From CAMENZ01 sp041854955 (lineage in GTDB: Bacteria > Bacillota > Clostridia > Peptostreptococcales > Anaerovoracaceae), in contig JBHADF010000064.1 in the NCBI GenBank assembly GCA_041854955.1, positions 1 through 8,469 of the forward strand: 8,469 nucleotides of DNA, read 5' to 3'. The translations under genes and the position numbers were made by a program. The notes below the pieces were generated by a model. The model worked only from the letters and a program-made list of their open reading frames with translations, was not told the origin of the DNA and did not search any database. Shown here in pieces: positions 5,197-8,469 of this stretch (the stretch's first letter is position 1; each line of letters opens with the position of its first letter).

Positions 5197-5961
5197 ATGG
5201 TTTCACCCGGACCGGTAGCCTTTTCCATAGGCGGTTTTGAAATAATGTGGTACGGCTTTCTCATAGGCACAGGCTTCCTTTTGGCCGCACTTATAGCCTA
5301 TAAGAGGGCTCCTCTCCACGATATAAAGCCTGACTTCATCATGGATTTGATGATTTGGCTCATACCGTCTGCCATAATCGGCGCCAGAGCCTATTATGTC
5401 ATTTTTAAGTGGGAGGACTATTCATCGGATTTAATGTCTATTTTCCGCACAAGGGAAGGTGGACTTGCCATTCACGGTGCCCTTATCCTTTGCTTCATAG
5501 TGGCCTACTTTCTCTGTAAGGCCAAGGGGCAAAGCTTTGTAAAAGGGGCAGATTTGGCCGCTGTAGTTATTCCCTTAGGTCAGGCCATAGGCCGCTGGGG
5601 AAATTTCTTCAACGAAGAAGCCCACGGCATTGAAACCGACTTGCCCTGGGCACAGATCATAAACGGAGTGGGATATCACCCTACATTTTTGTACGAATCC
5701 CTCTGGTGCTTATTCCTCTTTCTGTTTCTGCTCTGGTTCGACACGAAAAAAAGAACCTTCGACGGTCAGATAATAGCCCTTTATATGATGCTGTACTCTC
5801 TGGAAAGATTCTTTGTTGAGGGTTTGAGAACCGACAGCCTTATGATAGGCTTCCTGCGACAGGCTCAGGTAATAAGCATAGTGTTCTTCCTGTCAGGGCT
5901 TGTGCTGTACGTTTTTCTGAAGAATAAAAAAGATAAAAACCATAAGGAGATTGATATATGA
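5197..5961 (+). CDS. lgt: Prolipoprotein diacylglyceryl transferase
   Basis: Lgt transfers the diacylglyceryl group of phosphatidylglycerol to the lipobox cysteine of prolipoproteins at the membrane, the first step of lipoprotein maturation. The 254-residue product has about seven hydrophobic segments and the conserved family motifs: EGGLAIHGAL (87-96, including the key His93), IGRWGNFFNEEAHG (131-144, the Lgt signature), HPTFLYES (161-168) and ERFFVEGLRTDSL (203-215, with the conserved Arg near the active site). ATG 5197 is chosen because AGAGGA (5185-5190) lies 6 nt upstream and the protein then begins as other Lgt proteins do. In-frame ATGs from 5125 lie upstream of or inside the promoter. 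The stop overlaps the ychF start by 4 bp. Its divergent neighbour operon encodes a lipoprotein that would be a substrate. Confidence 0.96.
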   Translation: MVSPGPVAFSIGGFEIMWYGFLIGTGFLLAALIAYKRAPLHDIKPDFIMDLMIWLIPSAIIGARAYYVIFKWEDYSSDLMSIFRTREGGLAIHGALILCFIVAYFLCKAKGQSFVKGADLAAVVIPLGQAIGRWGNFFNEEAHGIETDLPWAQIINGVGYHPTFLYESLWCLFLFLFLLWFDTKKRTFDGQIIALYMMLYSLERFFVEGLRTDSLMIGFLRQAQVISIVFFLSGLVLYVFLKNKKDKNHKEIDI

Positions 5962-7058
5962 AATTAGGAATCGTGGGGCTTCCCAACGTAGGAAAGAGTA
6001 CCTTGTTCAATGCCATTACAAAGGCCGGTGCCGAGGCTGCCAACTACCCCTTTTGCACCATTGAACCCAATGTGGGAGTGGTGCCTGTACCGGATTACAG
6101 AATAACCGAGCTGCACCGCATATATAACTCAAAAAAGACGGTCTACGCCACCATCGAGTTTTGCGACATAGCAGGGCTGGTAAAGGGGGCCTCAAAAGGT
6201 GAGGGTCTGGGCAATAAGTTTTTAGGCCATATCAGAGAGGTTGAAGCCATAGTCCATGTGGTCCGTTGCTTTGAAAATGACAACATCGTCCATGTTGACG
6301 GCAAGATCAACCCCGCCTCAGATATAGATACCATAAACACGGAGCTGCTTCTTTCTGATATGGAAATTTTAGAAAGGCGCATAGCCAAGACGCAAAAGAA
6401 CGCAAAATTCGACAAGTCGGCAGCAGCAGAGCTGGTGCTTTTAGAGAAAGTCAACAGTTGGTTAGGCGACGGCAATAATGCCCGTGCCATGGATTTGGAG
6501 CCGGAAGAGGTGGATTTTGTCAAGTCTTTGGGGCTCCTCTCCTACAAGCCCATAATATATGTGGCCAATGTGGCCGATGACGGTGTAGTAGCCGCGGAAA
6601 ATGGTGAAAATCCTCACGTGGAGCAGGTGCGCAAAATAGCTGCCTCAGAAGGTGCTCAGGTAGTTGTCATCTGTGCTGAAATAGAAGCTGAAATGGCAGA
6701 GCTGGACGAAGAAGAACGTCTCATGTTTTTAGAGGATTTAGGCATCGGAGAATCGGGCCTGGACAAGCTGGTAAAAGCCTCCTATGCCCTTCTTGACCTG
6801 ATATCCTTCCTCACCGCCGGCGAAGACGAATGTCGAGCATGGACCATAAAGAGAGGTACCAAGGCCCCTCAAGCCGCCGGAAAGATTCATACTGATTTTG
6901 AAAGAGGCTTTATCCGCTCGGAAACCATCGCCTATGACAAGTTCATAGAGTGCGGAGGCTCTATGGCGGCAGCCAAGGAGAAAGGCTTCCTTCGCTCTGA
7001 AGGAAAGGAATATGTTATGAAAGACGGAGATATTTGTAATTTCCTCTTCAATGTATAA
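5958..7058 (+). CDS. ychF: Ribosome-associated Obg-family ATPase YchF
   Basis: YchF (the bacterial counterpart of OLA1) is a P-loop NTPase of the Obg subfamily that prefers ATP, binds ribosomes and is linked to oxidative-stress responses. The product has 366 residues, the usual length. It shows the P-loop GLPNVGKST (7-15), the switch region NYPFCTIEPNVGVV (29-42), G3 DIAGLVKGAS (70-79, with Leu in place of the catalytic Gln of Ras, as in all HAS-type NTPases), a helical coiled-coil insert (about 130-165), a G4-equivalent NVAD (204-207), and a C-terminal TGS domain (about 278-366) containing FLTAGEDECRAWTIKRGT. The usual YchF G4 motif is NxxE; here Asp replaces Glu. AAGGAGA (5944-5950) lies 7 nt before the ATG, inside the end of lgt, so it is cotranscribed and probably coupled with lgt. 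Confidence 0.97.
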   Translation: MKLGIVGLPNVGKSTLFNAITKAGAEAANYPFCTIEPNVGVVPVPDYRITELHRIYNSKKTVYATIEFCDIAGLVKGASKGEGLGNKFLGHIREVEAIVHVVRCFENDNIVHVDGKINPASDIDTINTELLLSDMEILERRIAKTQKNAKFDKSAAAELVLLEKVNSWLGDGNNARAMDLEPEEVDFVKSLGLLSYKPIIYVANVADDGVVAAENGENPHVEQVRKIAASEGAQVVVICAEIEAEMAELDEEERLMFLEDLGIGESGLDKLVKASYALLDLISFLTAGEDECRAWTIKRGTKAPQAAGKIHTDFERGFIRSETIAYDKFIECGGSMAAAKEKGFLRSEGKEYVMKDGDICNFLFNV

Positions 7059-7074
7059 ATGTATTGTTTTATCT

Positions 7075-7110
7075 AAGGGATGTGTCAAAGCACATCCCTT
7101 TTTATATTTC
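7075..7110 (+). terminator. Terminator of lgt-ychF
   Basis: A perfect 10-bp stem, AAGGGATGTG (7075-7084) and CACATCCCTT (7091-7100), has loop TCAAAG. It is followed by TTTATATTTC, 16 bp after the ychF stop. In the other direction the hairpin lacks a T tract, so its use by the opposing surface-protein gene is doubtful. Confidence 0.88.
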
Positions 7111-7123
7111 TTTTATTGGATAG

Positions 7124-8469
7124 TCAGTCTCTTTTGTTGTAAAGCACCCTTATCCCTGTCAATGACATGATCATCAGGAAAATATAGAAGGGCATATTGC
7201 TGTTCCCGCCGGTTTTAGGCACCTGAGGTGTTTTCGGCTTGTCGGGAACATCCGGAAATTCCGGTTTCTCCGGTTCTTCAGGGATTTCCGGCTTCTCAGG
7301 CACATCAGGTATTTCAGGAATCTCCGGTGTGTGAGGCGGTGTAGGCGGCAAAGGCGGAGTGTATGTAGTCGGGATGACAGGGCTTTCAGGTAATGCCCTA
7401 TTCTTCAGTATTTCTACATCAGTACCACCCTGCTGCTTATTGATTTTTATCTGTATGGTGTCGGATTTGGTATTGGTTCTTGCTCCAGTTACATTTTCCT
7501 GATAGAGGATGGCCTCAGGGTCAGCTCCGACTCCCCCTATCATAGGTCTCTCCATCAAGGGAACTTCTCCGGTTAAGGCATTAGCATAGCTTATGGTAAC
7601 AAAGCCGGTCTTGGAAAGTGCATAGGTGAAAAGGCCTCCTAAGCTGTCTACGGTTTCCATAGTTTTGCCTTCAATTAGTTCAATGTCCGTACCTTCGATG
7701 TTAACCCTTCCCTCATGGGTATATGCCTGGTTTCCTTCCTCATCCAGAAGACCATAGTCGGTCATGACTTCTTCACCCGGGTCTTTTACTCCGTCTCCGT
7801 CAAGGTCTGTCCATACAGGCTTCTGATTTTTGATAGGCTTGTGTAAAGTTGTTACGGTAGCTACAGGGGATGCTGCCCCTGCTCCCTTAAAGGTAAAGGT
7901 GTCATTGATGTCCAGAAGGCTTTCTCCCAGGGCTCCATCAAAATATCTTGTAAATTCAGCATAGGTTCCTGTGTAGCCTGCTTCCTGAGTGTAGGTTGTG
8001 AGTGTTCCGTCCAGAGTGTAGTCAAAAGTATTTCCGTTGACTGTAACATTAAGCACCTTTCCGTTTGGAAGCGTGATGGTAGTCGTTTCACCCTTATTCA
8101 GCTTAACATTTACCATAGTCTCTGCTTTAATCTTCTTTACAGTAGTTCTTCCTTCAGAGCTGTCTGCATCAAGAGCAAATTCTTTGCCATCCACCGTTAC
8201 CTTAGGCATCGGGAATCTCACCTTAACTCTAAGGTCGATTTCAGCTTTGCCGTAGGAGTCCATAGTGATTTCACCATCTATTCCGTCAAGGGGATAACTT
8301 ACCTTCGGTTCTGCCGCTGCCAACTTATCTCCTACAGTAAAATAGAGTTTCTGCTTCAGGAGTTCATATCCTGCTCTTGTTTCGATTTCCTTGATGTAAT
8401 ATTTTCCTGCCGGGAGCTTCTCCTTAACCATAGCCTTTCCTGTGCTGTCAGGAACTACTATAGAAACAA
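7124..8469 (-). CDS. LPXTG-type SpaA/Cna-B surface protein, C-terminal part
   Basis: This is the C-terminal 448 codons or so of a sortase-anchored cell-wall protein. The frame stays open to the window edge, so the Met at 8431 is internal. The first visible 48 residues are the end of a SpaA/Cna-B prealbumin-like domain: DSTGKAMVKEKLPAGKYYIK, then EIETRAGYEL, a form in which a Glu often catalyses a Lys-Asn isopeptide bond. A beta-rich region of about 290 residues that I cannot assign follows. It contains an EF-hand-like calcium loop (7769-7807). Next come a 55-residue proline-rich wall-spanning stalk, the sorting motif VPKTG, a hydrophobic segment and the tail YNKRD. It is likely an adhesin or pilin-like protein. 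No sortase or partner gene is in view. It is convergent with ychF. Confidence 0.88.
   Translation of the reverse strand, partial: VSIVVPDSTGKAMVKEKLPAGKYYIKEIETRAGYELLKQKLYFTVGDKLAAAEPKVSYPLDGIDGEITMDSYGKAEIDLRVKVRFPMPKVTVDGKEFALDADSSEGRTTVKKIKAETMVNVKLNKGETTTITLPNGKVLNVTVNGNTFDYTLDGTLTTYTQEAGYTGTYAEFTRYFDGALGESLLDINDTFTFKGAGAASPVATVTTLHKPIKNQKPVWTDLDGDGVKDPGEEVMTDYGLLDEEGNQAYTHEGRVNIEGTDIELIEGKTMETVDSLGGLFTYALSKTGFVTISYANALTGEVPLMERPMIGGVGADPEAILYQENVTGARTNTKSDTIQIKINKQQGGTDVEILKNRALPESPVIPTTYTPPLPPTPPHTPEIPEIPDVPEKPEIPEEPEKPEFPDVPDKPKTPQVPKTGGNSNMPFYIFLMIMSLTGIRVLYNKRD
7127..7222 (-). other. Cell-wall sorting signal, VPKTG variant
   Basis: The codons for VPKTG lie at 7222-7208, followed by a hydrophobic stretch (FYIFLMIMSLTGIRVLY) and the charged tail NKRD. 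This is a complete sortase sorting signal in which the usual first Leu is Val. Cleavage between Thr and Gly is expected from the family. Confidence 0.88.
7223..7387 (-). repeat. Proline-rich stalk coding repeat
   Basis: This stretch encodes 55 residues with proline about every third position and mostly Glu, Asp, Lys or Ile/Val between (units such as PEIPEIPDVPEKP and PEFPDVPDKP). The degenerate nucleotide repeat reads as variants of TCCGGTTTCTCCGG on the plus strand. Such segments span the peptidoglycan in anchored proteins and are prone to length variation by slippage. Confidence 0.8.

Noticed and set aside
8429..8431. ATG at 8431 as the true start of the surface protein
   Set aside because: The frame is open to the window edge and the upstream codons (VSIVVPDSTGKA) continue the SpaA/Cna-B domain, so the gene is partial.

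Overview
The window looks like a chromosomal segment of a Gram-positive, low-to-moderate GC anaerobe, most likely class Clostridia. The support is a tRNA cluster with encoded CCA ends, strong Shine-Dalgarno sequences, SigA-type promoters with TATAAT boxes, a B. subtilis SigV/RsiV-like sigma/anti-sigma pair, a DUF4358/DHHW lipoprotein of a kind I associate with Lachnospiraceae-like genomes, and a sortase-anchored SpaA-type surface protein. I cannot name the genus. No transposase, integrase, phage gene or CRISPR array is visible.

Layout. Positions 1-470 hold four tRNA genes on the plus strand: Asp(GTC), His(GTG), Gln(CTG) and Cys(GCA). A perfect short hairpin sits in each of the three spacers, and a strong intrinsic terminator closes the cluster. 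A SigA-type promoter just after that terminator drives an NhaC-family Na+/H+ antiporter (538-2049, TTG start). A long hairpin terminator separates it from a convergent minus-strand operon (4979 down to 2147) encoding, in order of transcription, an ECF sigma factor, an RsiV-like membrane anti-sigma factor with a DUF3298 domain, and a lipoprotein that joins an N-terminal DUF4358 region to a C-terminal DHHW (AlgX/AlgJ-like, SGNH-type) domain. The divergent intergenic region (4980-5196) carries a candidate ECF promoter (TGAAAC-17-CATCTA) for that operon, a 10-bp direct repeat at 42-bp spacing, a 9-bp inverted repeat, and a strong SigA-type promoter for lgt. lgt (prolipoprotein diacylglyceryl transferase) overlaps ychF (Obg-family ATPase) by 4 bp, and a terminator follows. 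The right end (7124-8469, minus strand) is the C-terminal part of a large SpaA/Cna-B type cell-wall protein with a proline-rich stalk and a VPKTG sorting signal. Its 5' end lies outside the window.

How the genes may work together. The operon order sigma, RsiV, envelope enzyme copies the logic of the B. subtilis sigV-rsiV-oatA operon and the C. difficile csfV-rsiV-pdaV operon. In both, lysozyme bound by RsiV releases the sigma factor and a cell-wall-modifying enzyme is made. Here the third position is filled by a DUF4358-DHHW lipoprotein, a different fold from OatA or PdaV. I infer that it is the effector of a lysozyme- or envelope-stress response, perhaps in glycan O-acetylation. This is the most interesting system in the window. 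The divergent neighbour Lgt makes the lipid modification that the lipoprotein needs, although lgt is a housekeeping gene and the adjacency may be chance.
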